Below, one piece after another: positions 9,654 through 18,851 of a stretch of 64,000 nucleotides of DNA. The notes under the pieces are model-generated. The model searched no databases. It saw only the letters and a list, made by a program, of their open reading frames with translations, and was not told the origin of the DNA. The position numbers and the translations under genes are program-made. The stretch covers positions 186,001 to 250,000 of the forward strand of contig JAXGLZ010000001.1 in NCBI GenBank assembly GCA_040768925.1, read 5' to 3'. Positions within the stretch are counted from its first letter, which is position 1; each line of letters opens with the position of its first letter. Source of the DNA: CALNBC01 sp040768925. Lineage in GTDB: Bacteria; Bacillota; Clostridia; Christensenellales; CALWSW01.

Positions 9654-10028
9654 ATGGGTAAATTTGTGGTTCGCAAGGTTCCAACAGGCGTCAAATTCGA
9701 CCTAAAAGCCACCAACGGAGAGGTGATCGCCACCTCCGAGGTTTACACCAGCGACACCGCCTGTTCGACGGGGATCGAAAGCGTGCGCAAGAACGCGCCG
9801 AAGGCCGCACTGGAGGATCAAACCAAACGAAAATCGACCGAAAAGATCAAAAACCCGAAATTCGAGCTTTACAAGGATATCGCCGGCCAGTTCCGCTTCC
9901 GCCTTCGGGCGAAAAACGGCGAGACCATCGCCGTTTCGGAAGGATACAAGGCCAAGGCTTCCTGCAAAAACGGGATCGAAAGCGTGCGCAAGAACGCCCC
10001 GGCTTCCCCCATTATCCTGGCGGAATGA
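9654..10028 (+). CDS. YegP-like protein, tandem DUF1508 domains
   Basis: This 124-residue small protein is made of two copies of the DUF1508 fold (about residues 1-52 and 66-118). Each copy ends with the near-identical GIESVRKNAP. YegP-family proteins are small basic beta-sheet proteins of unknown function, common in gut and soil bacteria. A consensus promoter and a strong terminator make this a compact, probably highly expressed single-gene unit. No partner gene is evident. Confidence 0.9.
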   Translation: MGKFVVRKVPTGVKFDLKATNGEVIATSEVYTSDTACSTGIESVRKNAPKAALEDQTKRKSTEKIKNPKFELYKDIAGQFRFRLRAKNGETIAVSEGYKAKASCKNGIESVRKNAPASPIILAE

Positions 10029-10043
10029 CCGCCCTTGCCTTTT

Positions 10044-10074
10044 CCCCGCCGGTCTTTCGCGGCGGGTTTTTTTT
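10044..10074 (+). terminator. Terminator of the YegP-like gene
   Basis: CCCGCCG and CGGCGGG form a 7-bp stem with an 8-base loop, followed by eight T residues. Confidence 0.9.
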
Positions 10075-10198
10075 GAGCTAGCGCAGCACCGCAAGGAGCA
10101 AAAACGGGGGCGCCCAACAATGAACGCCCCCTGGCTTTATAATTAAACCCCACAATGGATGATAGGAATTTATGTATGCTACACTCTGCGCAGGCATA

Positions 10199-10867
10199 TC
10201 ACAAAAATAGTTGACATATAACGCTTACATCTCTGTAAGCTGTCATGTCAAGTATATTAATTCTGCAGCTTAAAAACGAATACGGGGGTAGTTCAGAATG
10301 ATAGGACCCTGCCGCTGAATTTGTAGAATAGGACCATGCATCGGAATATGGAAAGAACTCTCCAACAAGACCGGCACCCGGGTTCCGCCAAACTACTCTT
10401 CTGTTGGAAGCATAGTAATAGCCCTGCGGTGGAGTTGAGCCAAATACCGAATATATCGAAACCGTATTTGTACTGTAATTTGCACTATATGTCAATCCTG
10501 TAGTTATGTTAATATCATCATATAGAGTTGTAGAAATGGCAGTGCTCGCTAGAGTCTCATTTAGATAGTCGCTAATATCAATATTCGTCGTTATTGTACA
10601 AGTTATTTCTTCAAAATCTGCAGACAATGTGCCGAATCCTAATGCACCAGAGTTGATCGGTATGGAAATAGTTGTGTTGACATCTGTTTCTGGAAGTATC
10701 CATTCCCATACTTCACCAGTTTCCGGATCAGAAATAACAAGCGTCGAAATAATTTGAGCATCACTAGCTTGAACGTCATTTGGAAGCATTGTTTCTGCTG
10801 AAACCTGAGCATAGCTAAAAACCACCAGCATCACGAAACCAAGTAAAATACATAACCTCTTCTTCAT
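10199..10867 (-). CDS. Secreted protein of unknown function in AT-rich island
   Basis: This 222-residue protein begins with a clear signal peptide (KKRL then a hydrophobic run ending near AQVSAE, residues 1-25). The mature part is rich in Thr, Ser, Ile, Asn and Tyr with a beta-strand look. It includes ISDPETGEVWEWILPETD, and the C-terminal third resembles no family I recognise. Base composition is far more AT-rich than the surrounding genome, and codons such as ATA and TTA are frequent. The start ATG follows GGAGAGG. It lies 5 bases downstream of a small membrane protein gene, probably as a two-gene operon gained by transfer. Confidence 0.7.
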   Translation of the reverse strand: MKKRLCILLGFVMLVVFSYAQVSAETMLPNDVQASDAQIISTLVISDPETGEVWEWILPETDVNTTISIPINSGALGFGTLSADFEEITCTITTNIDISDYLNETLASTAISTTLYDDINITTGLTYSANYSTNTVSIYSVFGSTPPQGYYYASNRRVVWRNPGAGLVGEFFPYSDAWSYSTNSAAGSYHSELPPYSFLSCRINILDMTAYRDVSVICQLFL

Positions 10868-10872
10868 TGGAA

Positions 10873-11286
10873 TTAAGCCTCTCCTTCTTTATGTATTTTT
10901 TGCCTTGGCGCCAAGGCAAACAGCAAACCCAGCAGCGAAAAAATCCCCGACCAAACAGAGCAAAAGCTGATCGTGGGCAGCAGCGCCGTTCCCGCCGCTT
11001 TTAATCCCACCAGCACGGCGTATGCAAGCAAGGCAATGACCACAACATACCTCATTATTTTGCAAAAAACCGGCGGCAGCCCCAATTTGGCCATGTTCGC
11101 CAGATTCATGGTGACGCCCCCCGTCAAAAAGAAGTAAAATGAGGGAATCGCAATGTTTTCATACGCGAGCATGGGAAACGCGCTCAGGATTAAATGATAA
11201 TTTTGCTCATAATAACGGATATATAGCAAGCTGAGTACCGATAAACCAAGGAAGATCGCATCGATCGGAACGCGTCTGGCTTCCAT
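10873..11286 (-). CDS. Small integral membrane protein of unknown function
   Basis: This 137-residue protein starts at ATG 11286 behind GGAGG (8 bases away). It has about four hydrophobic segments: near IFLGLSVLSLLYI, SFYFFLTGGVTMNL, VVVIALLAYAVLVGL and FSLLGLLFALAP. It has no recognisable motif. It is the first gene of a two-gene unit with the secreted protein at 10199-10867, suggesting the two act together at the envelope. The longer frame to 11529 has no ribosome site. Confidence 0.65.
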   Translation of the reverse strand: MEARRVPIDAIFLGLSVLSLLYIRYYEQNYHLILSAFPMLAYENIAIPSFYFFLTGGVTMNLANMAKLGLPPVFCKIMRYVVVIALLAYAVLVGLKAAGTALLPTISFCSVWSGIFSLLGLLFALAPRQKIHKEGEA

Positions 11287-11634
11287 TGTCACCGCCTCCT
11301 TTTTATTACCTAATAAATAACATGTATTGTGTTTGCTGTCCATACTTGTCTTAAATGATTTGCTTTTATAACACGTTATGATCTTAATCGTATGATAAGC
11401 ATCAAAAACATGGATCACGGAGCCCTGTAGGAAACTCCGATTCAGAAGAGTCCTCCGCCTAAGGGCCACCTGCTGCCCTTTCCTCCTTTCGCCCGGAGCG
11501 TGTAAAGCAAAAATCTCTCCTCCGAACACCGCCTTCGCGAAGACCGTCGGTATTTGTCGCCGCTCTGTAAATGTTCTTGTGTGTGTGATATACTGTCTCT
11601 ATAAAACAATCTTTGCCAAAGGAGGGCGGAAGCC
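11287..11634. promoter_or_regulatory. AT-rich gap; glgB extended -10 at 11586-11594
   Basis: The left half is AT-rich and must hold the promoter of the leftward two-gene unit, but no clear -35/-10 pair stands out. On the right, TGATATACT at 11586-11594 is an extended -10 for glgB with only a poor -35 (TGTAAA at 11566-11571). Confidence 0.4.
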
Positions 11635-13686
11635 GTGGCCTACCGCTTGGATGATACAGCGCTTTTTCTTTTCGGGGAAGGCACAAACGCGTACGCTTAC
11701 CGCGCACTTGGCTGCCATCTCGTCCGCCGGGGGGGAACGCCCGTCGCCCGGTTCGCCGTCTGGGCGCCCACCGCAAGGGCGGTCAGCGTGATCGGGGATT
11801 TCAACGGCTGGGACGCGGAGAAAAACCCCCTGACCCTGCACGAGGGCAACGGCGTCTGGGAATGCCATGTTCCCGGCATCACGGGCGGCGAACAGTACAA
11901 ATACGCGATCACGGCAAGGGACGGTTCCGTTTTGTTCCGGGCGGACCCTTTTGCCTTTTATTCCGAGCTTCGGCCGGGGACCGCTTCCGTGGTTTGGGAC
12001 CTTCGGGGCTACAAATGGAAGGATTCCGCCTGGATGAGGCGCCGCAAAGCGTATCGCCCTTATGGCGAGCCGGTCTCGATTTTCGAGGTTCACCTCGGCT
12101 CCTGGCGCAATCATTCCAATTACCGCGAAATGGCGGACGAACTGGCCGAATACGCCAAAGAAATGGGCTATACCCACGTGGAACTGATGCCCGTGGCCGA
12201 GCATCCCTTTGACGGCTCCTGGGGCTATCAGGTGACCGGGTATTATTCCGTCACCGCCCGCTACGGCACGCCCCAGGATTTCATGTATTTTGTGGACAGG
12301 CTGCACCAGGCCGGCATCGGGGTCATCCTGGACTGGGTTCCCGCCCATTTCCCCAGGGACGAGCAGGGCCTGAGGCTGTTTGACGGCTCCCCCTGCTTTG
12401 AATGCGAAAATCCCAAAGAAGCCGAGCAGCCCCAGTGGGGCACGATGCTCTTTAACTACAATCGGAGCGAGGTGCGCTCCTTCCTGCTCAGCAACGCCCT
12501 TTTCTGGCTGGACGTTTACCATTGCGACGGCCTGCGGGCGGACGCCGTGAGCTGCATGCTTTACCGGGATTACGGCAAAGAGGCCGGCGAATGGGTGCCG
12601 AACCGCTACGGCGGCCGGGAAAACCTGGAGGCCATCAGCTTTTTGCAAAAAACCGGCGAAATGATCTTCAAAGAGCATCCCGGCGCCCTGTTTTGCGCCG
12701 AGGAATCCACCAGCTTCCCCCTGGTCACCCACCCCAAAGAGGACGGCGGCCTGACCTTCAATTACAAGTGGAACATGGGCTGGATGAACGACATGCTGGA
12801 ATACATGTCGCTAGACCCGCTTTACCGCAAATGGCACCACGACAAGCTGACGTTTTCCATGATGTACGCCTTTTCGGAAAACTTCATCCTCCCCCTTTCC
12901 CACGACGAGGTGGTCCACGGCAAGAAATCCCTGATCGGCCGCATGCCCGGCGATTACTGGCAGCAGTTCGCGAACCTGCGGGCGCTCTTTTCTTTCATGT
13001 TCGCCCACCCGGGCAAAAAGCTGATGTTCATGGGGGACGAGATCGGCCAGTTCATCGAATGGCGGTACTACGAGCCCATCGAATACAAGCTCCTCGCCTT
13101 TGACATGCACAAAAAGCTCCAGTCCTTTGTGAAGGCGCTGAACGGGCTTTATACCGCCACCCCCGCCCTTTATGAGATCGACGATTCCTGGGAAGGGTTT
13201 ACCTGGCTCTCGGTGGACGACGCGGACCGCTCCCTGGCCGCCTTCGCCAGAATGGGCGAGCGCCCGGACGAGCTGATGGTCTGCGCCTTCAACTTCACCC
13301 CGAACCCGGTGGAAGAGTTCCGCCTGGGCGTTCCCCGGGCGGGGATCTACTTCGAGGCCCTGAATTCGGACGACGAGCGCTTTGGCGGCTCCGGCGTTGT
13401 GAACACCGTTCCCCGCCGCACCGAAAACCATGCGGAAAACGGCTTCTTCCAATCCGTCGTCCTGCGGCTGCCGCCTTTGGGCGGGGTTTTCCTCCGGTTT
13501 TCGCCGGAAGCCGGGGAAGGCAGGCTGAAAGCCGCCGAATTTGGCGAGCCGCCTTCCGACTCCTATGAAAACCGCGCCCAAAACGCCAGGCCGGAGGGGA
13601 TTTCCGCCAGGGCGGACGGGTTTTTTGCGGAAGAGGAGGAAGAAAAGCAGGGCGGTTCCCTTCCAAAAAAAGAAAGAGCGGTGTAG
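11635..13686 (+). CDS. glgB: 1,4-alpha-glucan branching enzyme
   Basis: This 683-residue GH13 enzyme makes alpha-1,6 branches in glycogen. An N-terminal carbohydrate-binding CBM48 domain covers about residues 25-115. The catalytic barrel has nucleophile D303 in DGLRADAVSCMLY and acid E356 in CAEEST, and the conserved PLSHDEVVHGK follows. The start is GTG behind AAAGGAGGG. After about residue 625 there is a hydrophilic low-complexity tail. It is the first gene of the glycogen synthesis set and is followed by a 3' repeat copy before glgC. Confidence 0.97.
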   Translation: MAYRLDDTALFLFGEGTNAYAYRALGCHLVRRGGTPVARFAVWAPTARAVSVIGDFNGWDAEKNPLTLHEGNGVWECHVPGITGGEQYKYAITARDGSVLFRADPFAFYSELRPGTASVVWDLRGYKWKDSAWMRRRKAYRPYGEPVSIFEVHLGSWRNHSNYREMADELAEYAKEMGYTHVELMPVAEHPFDGSWGYQVTGYYSVTARYGTPQDFMYFVDRLHQAGIGVILDWVPAHFPRDEQGLRLFDGSPCFECENPKEAEQPQWGTMLFNYNRSEVRSFLLSNALFWLDVYHCDGLRADAVSCMLYRDYGKEAGEWVPNRYGGRENLEAISFLQKTGEMIFKEHPGALFCAEESTSFPLVTHPKEDGGLTFNYKWNMGWMNDMLEYMSLDPLYRKWHHDKLTFSMMYAFSENFILPLSHDEVVHGKKSLIGRMPGDYWQQFANLRALFSFMFAHPGKKLMFMGDEIGQFIEWRYYEPIEYKLLAFDMHKKLQSFVKALNGLYTATPALYEIDDSWEGFTWLSVDDADRSLAAFARMGERPDELMVCAFNFTPNPVEEFRLGVPRAGIYFEALNSDDERFGGSGVVNTVPRRTENHAENGFFQSVVLRLPPLGGVFLRFSPEAGEGRLKAAEFGEPPSDSYENRAQNARPEGISARADGFFAEEEEEKQGGSLPKKERAV

Positions 13687-13689
13687 CGC

Positions 13690-13925
13690 GCCCCTCGGGC
13701 GCCGGCAAAGGCCCGCGGGCCTTTGCCGACGGAGGATTCACGCTATCGCGCAAGGATATTTCGGACGTTGATGTCCGAAATGGCACGGCAAAACTGACGC
13801 CTCAGTCGTCGGCAAGGTTGGCGGCGAAGCCGGCATCCATCCTTGATGAGGTGCCGAAATCACAGATTACGGCACCTGTCGTCAGTTTTGATTGCAGCTT
13901 TCGGGGTTGCGGAGCCTGATCCCTT
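13690..13925 (+). repeat. 3' mosaic repeat copy 3, after glgB
   Basis: It begins within 5 bases of the glgB stop, in sense. Palindrome A here has arms CGGCAAAGGCCCG and CGGGCCTTTGCCG, which differ from other copies but still pair perfectly. Hairpin C (ATTTCGGAC / GTCCGAAAT) follows, then CAAAACTGACG, one B unit, CGTCAGTTTTG and a decayed E hairpin. The remaining bases up to glgC at 14023 show nothing but its AAAGGAGG site. Confidence 0.85.
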
Positions 13926-14022
13926 CGGGTTGGATTTCATCGATTATCCCAGCGCGGCCTGAAATCCGCGTTTTAGCCTTTGACATGCAATGAATTATCA
14001 TTTTTTTAAAGGAGGATGCCCT

Positions 14023-15231
14023 ATGAGACCGAAAAAGGTTGTGGCGATGCTGCTCGCGGGCGGGCAGGGGAGCCGCCTCGGCGTGCTGACCAGCGCAACG
14101 GCAAAGCCCGCCGTCCCCTATGGCGGAAAATTCCGCATCATCGATTTTCCGCTTTCCAATCTGATCAATTCGGATATCGACACCGTCGGGGTGCTCACCC
14201 AGTACCGGCCGCTGGAGCTGAACCGCTATATCGGCAACGGCGCGCCCTGGGACCTGAACCGCAACGAGGGCGGGGCTTTCGTCCTTCCCCCTTATTCCGT
14301 GGGCGAAACCGGCGAATGGTACCGCGGCACGGCGAACGCCATCTTCCAGAACATCGCCTTCATCGACCAGTACAGCCCCCAGTATGTGCTGGTGATTTCC
14401 GGCGACCATATCTATAAAATGGATTACGCCGCCATGCTGAAAAGCCATGTTTCCAGGAACGCGGACTCCACCATCGCCGTGCTGCCCGTCCCGATGGAGG
14501 AAGCCTCCCGCTTCGGCATCATGAACACCGATTCGGACGACCGCATCACCGAATTCGAGGAAAAGCCGAAAAACCCCAAATCCAACAAGGCCAGCATGGG
14601 GATCTACATCTTCACCTGGCCGGTGCTCAAGCGCTACCTGATCGCGGACGAGAAGGACGAAAAGAGCCACAACGATTTCGGGAAGGACATCATCCCCGCC
14701 ATGCTCGCCGCCGGGCAGAAGCTTTACGCCTATTCCTTCTCGGGCTACTGGAAGGACGTGGGGACCATATCGAGCCTTTGGGAATCCAACATGAACCTGC
14801 TGGAGGAGCCCCCGGCCTTCGATCTTTTCAGCGCGGACTGGCGGATTTACAGCCGCACCCAGAGCAAGCCGGGGCATTACATCGGCGAGGGCGCCAGCGT
14901 CACCCGCTCCGTGGTCTGCGAAGGCTGCACCGTTATGGGCAACGTCACCCACAGCGTGCTGTTCACGGGATGCACCATCGAGCCCGGCTCGGTGGTGGTC
15001 GATTCCGTTATTATGCCGAACGCCGTGATCGGCAAAAACGCCCGGATCTTCAAGGCCATCGTGGGCGAGAACGTCACCGTGGGCGAAAACTGCTCCATCG
15101 GCGAGCTTGAGCCAAAGGGCAAGCCCGAAAACGACGGGATCGCCGTCGTGGGGGAAAACACCGTCGTGCCGCCCAGCACCCACATCCAAAAGGGCGTCAT
15201 GCTGGACCATACCTTCGACTTTAACGCATAG
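14023..15231 (+). CDS. glgC: Glucose-1-phosphate adenylyltransferase, catalytic subunit
   Basis: This 402-residue ADP-glucose pyrophosphorylase makes ADP-glucose from glucose-1-phosphate and ATP, the committed step of glycogen synthesis. The N-terminal nucleotidyltransferase motif LAGGQGSRLGVLT and the segment KPAVPYGGKFRIIDFPLSN are intact, and SGDHIYKMDY carries the metal-binding aspartate. The C-terminal third is a left-handed beta-helix with hexapeptide repeats. I chose ATG 14023, 8 bases after AAAGGAGG, over an upstream start. The next gene glgD lies 13 bases on. Confidence 0.97.
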   Translation: MRPKKVVAMLLAGGQGSRLGVLTSATAKPAVPYGGKFRIIDFPLSNLINSDIDTVGVLTQYRPLELNRYIGNGAPWDLNRNEGGAFVLPPYSVGETGEWYRGTANAIFQNIAFIDQYSPQYVLVISGDHIYKMDYAAMLKSHVSRNADSTIAVLPVPMEEASRFGIMNTDSDDRITEFEEKPKNPKSNKASMGIYIFTWPVLKRYLIADEKDEKSHNDFGKDIIPAMLAAGQKLYAYSFSGYWKDVGTISSLWESNMNLLEEPPAFDLFSADWRIYSRTQSKPGHYIGEGASVTRSVVCEGCTVMGNVTHSVLFTGCTIEPGSVVVDSVIMPNAVIGKNARIFKAIVGENVTVGENCSIGELEPKGKPENDGIAVVGENTVVPPSTHIQKGVMLDHTFDFNA

Positions 15232-15244
15232 GGGGAGGCAAGCC

Positions 15245-16375
15245 ATGATCAACAACGCTTTCGGCCTGATTTACGCCGACGACAGCAATACCCACCTGAA
15301 GGAGCTCACAGCCGAGCGTTCCATCGCCGCGCTGCCCTTCGGCGGAAGATACAGGGCCATCGACTTTCCCCTTTCCAACCTGGTGAACACCGGGATCACC
15401 AACGTCGGCGTGATCACCCAAAGGAATTACAATTCCCTGATGGACCATGTCGGCGGCGGCGCCCCCTGGGACCTGCACAGGAAAAAGGACGGCCTTTTTC
15501 TGCTCACCCCGTTTTTTACCAGGGAAAACACGGGCAGTTACCGCGGGAATGTGGACGCTTTTCGCGGCTCGATGGACTACATTGAAAAAGTCCCCTATGA
15601 ATACTGCATCTTCATGACCACCAAGACCCTGTACAATACCTCTTACGAAAAAGCCATGGTGGAGCACATGACCAACGGGGCGGACATCACCTTTTTTTAC
15701 AACATCGAGCCGACGGACAGGCCGGCCGGCCCGGAAGTTCTTGACGAAGTGCGCTTTATCCTCAACGAACGGGGCAGAATAACGGATATGGAGGTCGATT
15801 CCCTGCGCCCGAAATCCCACAACTGCTTCATGGACTGCATGATCATCGAAAAGGCCCAGCTCCTGCACCTTTTGGATGAATCCGCGGGCAGGGGCAGCAC
15901 GGATTTCATGCGGGACATCGTCTTTACGCACCTGGATTCGCTGAAGGTTTACGGCTTCCGCTACGACGACCACGTCGCCAGGGTCAATTCCCTGAGCGCC
16001 TATTTCAGGGAAAACATGGCCCTTTTGAAGGACGACGTGCGGGCGGACCTGTTTTCTTCCCAAACGCCGATCTACACCAAGGTCAAGGACGAGCCCCCCG
16101 CCCGCTACGCCGGCAGCGCCGAGGTGAAGAATTCCATGGTGGCGGACGGCTGCACCATCGAGGGCTACGTCGAAAACTGCATTTTGTTCCGCGGCGTCCG
16201 CGTCGACCGGGGGGCAAAGGTGCGCAACTGCATCCTGATGCAGGGCAGCGAGGTTTCCGAAAGCGCGGAGCTTGAAAACGTGGTGCTGGACAAGGGCGTT
16301 CTCGTCCGCCGGGACCGCCGGCTGCTGGGGACGGAGAACTTCCCCGTGGTCATCCGCAAAAACGCGGTGGTATAG
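15245..16375 (+). CDS. glgD: Glucose-1-phosphate adenylyltransferase, GlgD subunit
   Basis: This 376-residue paralogue of GlgC is found in Bacillota as the second subunit of ADP-glucose pyrophosphorylase. The nucleotide loop seen in GlgC (GGQGSRL) is replaced by YADDSNTHLKELT, so it is expected to be regulatory rather than catalytic. The fold-defining RYRAIDFPLSNLVN and the C-terminal beta-helix are kept. It starts at ATG 15245 behind GGGGGAGG and is co-transcribed with glgC. A three-unit 3' repeat follows the stop. Confidence 0.95.
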   Translation: MINNAFGLIYADDSNTHLKELTAERSIAALPFGGRYRAIDFPLSNLVNTGITNVGVITQRNYNSLMDHVGGGAPWDLHRKKDGLFLLTPFFTRENTGSYRGNVDAFRGSMDYIEKVPYEYCIFMTTKTLYNTSYEKAMVEHMTNGADITFFYNIEPTDRPAGPEVLDEVRFILNERGRITDMEVDSLRPKSHNCFMDCMIIEKAQLLHLLDESAGRGSTDFMRDIVFTHLDSLKVYGFRYDDHVARVNSLSAYFRENMALLKDDVRADLFSSQTPIYTKVKDEPPARYAGSAEVKNSMVADGCTIEGYVENCILFRGVRVDRGAKVRNCILMQGSEVSESAELENVVLDKGVLVRRDRRLLGTENFPVVIRKNAVV

Positions 16376-16380
16376 TAGGA

Positions 16381-16745
16381 TCAACAGGGCGTCAAAGCGG
16401 CCCGCGGGCCGTTTCGCCGGTTGGTTTTCGCTTTGCGCAAAGTCGTCGGCAGGGATCGCCGGCGCAGCCGGCACCCATCCTTGATGAAGTGCCGGAACCT
16501 GTGATTACGGTTCTGCCGACATCAATCCTTGATGAAGCGCCGGAACCTGTGATTACGGCGAAGGTAATTCCAGCCATAAATGACCGGAATAGCACAGCAA
16601 AACTGACACCTCAGTCGGTTCAGCCGACAGCAATCCCCGATAAGGTGCCGAACGCTATGACTTCGGCTCGTGCCGTCCGTTTTGATCAAAGCTCCGGGGC
16701 TTTTGCCCCCAAAACCCCGGGATGGGGTTTTTCGACAGTCTCTTA
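16381..16745 (+). repeat. 3' mosaic repeat copy 4, long form with three B units, after glgD
   Basis: It begins 5 bases after the glgD stop, in sense. Order: palindrome A (AAGCGGCCCG / CGGGCCGTTT), B, B, a diverged hairpin C, CAAAACTGAC, a third B with the linker ATCCCCGATAAGG, D (CCGTCCGTTTTGAT), an E hairpin, and F (AACCCC then TGGGGTTTTTCGACAGTCT). F looks like an intrinsic terminator. No gene or separate promoter is visible in the gap to glgA at 16838. Confidence 0.85.
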
Positions 16746-16837
16746 TTGACTAAGCGCGGCGGGTTTCCTAAGCAGCGCGGCCGGGCAGCCGCCCCGGCGA
16801 ACACGCATTTTTATCAGCCTCAAGGAGTGGAGTTCCC

Positions 16838-18616
16838 ATGAAATTGTTATTTGCCGCATCCGAATGCGCCCCCTTCGTCAAAACCGGGGGGCTGGCCGAC
16901 GTCGTCGGCACCCTGCCCGCCGCCCTTTCAAAGGAAGGGGTGGACGCCCGCGTCATTTTGCCGAAATACAGGGATATTCCCGAATGCTTCAAATCCCGGA
17001 TGAAGACGGAGCAGATTTTTTACGTCAGCCTGGGCTGGCGCAAGCAGTATTGCGGCGTCCAGTCCCTGGAGCTGCACGGCGTCACCTATTATTTCATCGA
17101 CAACGAGTATTACTTCGGCCGGGAAGGGGTTTACAGCTCCGGCAACGACGAGGGCGAGCGCTATTCCTTCTTCTGCCGCGCGGTTTTGGAAACGATCGTC
17201 CGCCTCGGGCTTTCGGTGGACATCCTTCACCTCAACGACTGGCAGACCGGCATGATCGCGCCGCTGCTCGCCACCCAATACCAGGCGAATCCCCTGCTGA
17301 AGGACGTCAAGACCGTTTTCACCATCCACAACCTCCGGTATCAGGGCATCTTCCCCTGGCTTTTTGTCGACGATCTTTTAGGGCTGGGCGACGAATACTT
17401 CCGGTCCGATCTCCTGGAGTATTACGGCTGCGTCAATTTCCTGAAGGCCGGCATCGTCTTTTCGGACGTGGTCACCACCGTTTCCCCCTCCTACGCCCAC
17501 GAGATCCAGACCCCCTATTTCGGCGAGCGGCTGGACGGGCTCCTTCGCGCCAGGAGTAGTTCCCTGACCGGCATCCTGAACGGCATCGATCCGGAGGAAT
17601 ATGACCCGGCGGCCGACCCGGTCATCCCCGCCCATTTCTCCGCGGACGATCTTTCGGGCAAGGCGGAATGCAAGGCCGCGCTCCAGCGGGACCTCGGCCT
17701 TGAGGAAGAGCCGGACGTTCCCCTCGTCGCCATGGTCTCCCGCCTGACGGACCAGAAGGGGATCGACCTCATCGACCGGGTGATCGACGACATCATGCGC
17801 ACGGATCTTCAATTCGCGGTGCTGGGCACGGGAGAGCAGCGCTACCACGATCTTTTCGGCTGGGCTTCCTGGCGGTATTCCTGCCGGTTCGCAACAAGGA
17901 TCGAACACAGCAACGCCCTGAGCCACCGGATTTTCGCCGGGGCGGACATGCTGCTCATGCCCTCGCAGTTCGAGCCCTGCGGCCTCACCCAGATGATCGC
18001 CATGCGCTACGGCACCATCCCCATCGTGCGGGAAACCGGCGGCCTGCGCGATTCCGTGCAGCCGTATAACCGCTATACCGACGAGGGCACCGGCTTTTCC
18101 TTCGCGAATTACAACGCCCACGAAATGCTCTTCACCATCGAGGCCGCCGCAAACTTTTACAGGGACAAAGCCCTCTGGACCCGGCTGATGCGCCGCGCGA
18201 TGGCCATGGATTTCAGCTGGGGCGCTTCCGCGAAGAAATACCTGGAGCTTTACGACCGCCTGCTCTCCCCGCCCCCCGTCTTTCCGAAAGAACCGGAGGA
18301 CGAAGCCTGCAAAATCCTTCCGGGATACGACAAGGCGGAACCGGAGGGAATCCCGACCGGAAAGGATGCGGAAAGCGGAGACGCGGAGCCGGAACAGGTC
18401 GAAGCAAGGCCCGCCGAAGAAAAAAAGGCGGCAAAGCCCAGAACCAGGCCCGCGGCAAAGAAATCCGCCGAAAAAACGGAGGAAAAGAAGCCGGGCGAAA
18501 AACCCGCCCCAAAGAGCCGCACCAAAAAGGCCGCCGAAGAAGCGGGCGCAGCAAAACCCGATCCGCCGTCACCGAAAAAACCCGGAAAGACCCCGGCAAA
18601 GAAACAGGGCGAATAA
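16838..18616 (+). CDS. glgA: Glycogen synthase with charged C-terminal tail
   Basis: This 592-residue GT5 enzyme transfers glucose from ADP-glucose to the growing alpha-1,4 chain. The ADP-glucose site K15-TGGL opens the N-terminal domain. The C-terminal domain has MPSQFEPCGLTQMIAMRYG and ETGGLRDSV with the conserved catalytic glutamate. The core ends near residue 477 (LELYDRLL), the usual full length. Another 115 residues follow, made mostly of Lys, Ala, Pro and Glu (for example AKPRTRPAAKKSAEK), like a histone H1 tail. The tail reads in frame from the core, and reading frame and GC content stay normal, so it is probably real. Confidence 0.95.
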   Translation: MKLLFAASECAPFVKTGGLADVVGTLPAALSKEGVDARVILPKYRDIPECFKSRMKTEQIFYVSLGWRKQYCGVQSLELHGVTYYFIDNEYYFGREGVYSSGNDEGERYSFFCRAVLETIVRLGLSVDILHLNDWQTGMIAPLLATQYQANPLLKDVKTVFTIHNLRYQGIFPWLFVDDLLGLGDEYFRSDLLEYYGCVNFLKAGIVFSDVVTTVSPSYAHEIQTPYFGERLDGLLRARSSSLTGILNGIDPEEYDPAADPVIPAHFSADDLSGKAECKAALQRDLGLEEEPDVPLVAMVSRLTDQKGIDLIDRVIDDIMRTDLQFAVLGTGEQRYHDLFGWASWRYSCRFATRIEHSNALSHRIFAGADMLLMPSQFEPCGLTQMIAMRYGTIPIVRETGGLRDSVQPYNRYTDEGTGFSFANYNAHEMLFTIEAAANFYRDKALWTRLMRRAMAMDFSWGASAKKYLELYDRLLSPPPVFPKEPEDEACKILPGYDKAEPEGIPTGKDAESGDAEPEQVEARPAEEKKAAKPRTRPAAKKSAEKTEEKKPGEKPAPKSRTKKAAEEAGAAKPDPPSPKKPGKTPAKKQGE

Positions 18617-18706
18617 GCGGAAACCGGCGATCAACGCCTTGTCAAAGGGTTTTGCGGTTCGAAGGACGGCCCAAAACGCAATCCCGGATTTCGCATAACG
18701 CTTAAA

Positions 18707-18752
18707 AAGACATCCCCGGCGGAAGCGCTTCCGCCGGGGATGCTTTGTTGTT
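18707..18752. terminator. Bidirectional terminator between glgA and the TPM operon
   Basis: A near-perfect inverted repeat CATCCCCGGCGGAAGC / GCTTCCGCCGGGGATG is flanked by an A run on the left and CTTTGTTGTT on the right. It can end both converging units. Confidence 0.9.
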
Positions 18753-18851
18753 ATCCAGCTTGGCTTATGATGCCGTCAAACCGGCAAACGGATCAAGGCG
18801 ATCCGGCGGCCTGCCTTTTTGCAAAAGCCCGCAAAAGGCCCCGCCGTTTTG

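Noticed and set aside
13975..14010. TTGACA at 13975-13980 as a glgC promoter
   Set aside because: The only possible -10 at the right distance would place the transcription start at the ribosome site of glgC.
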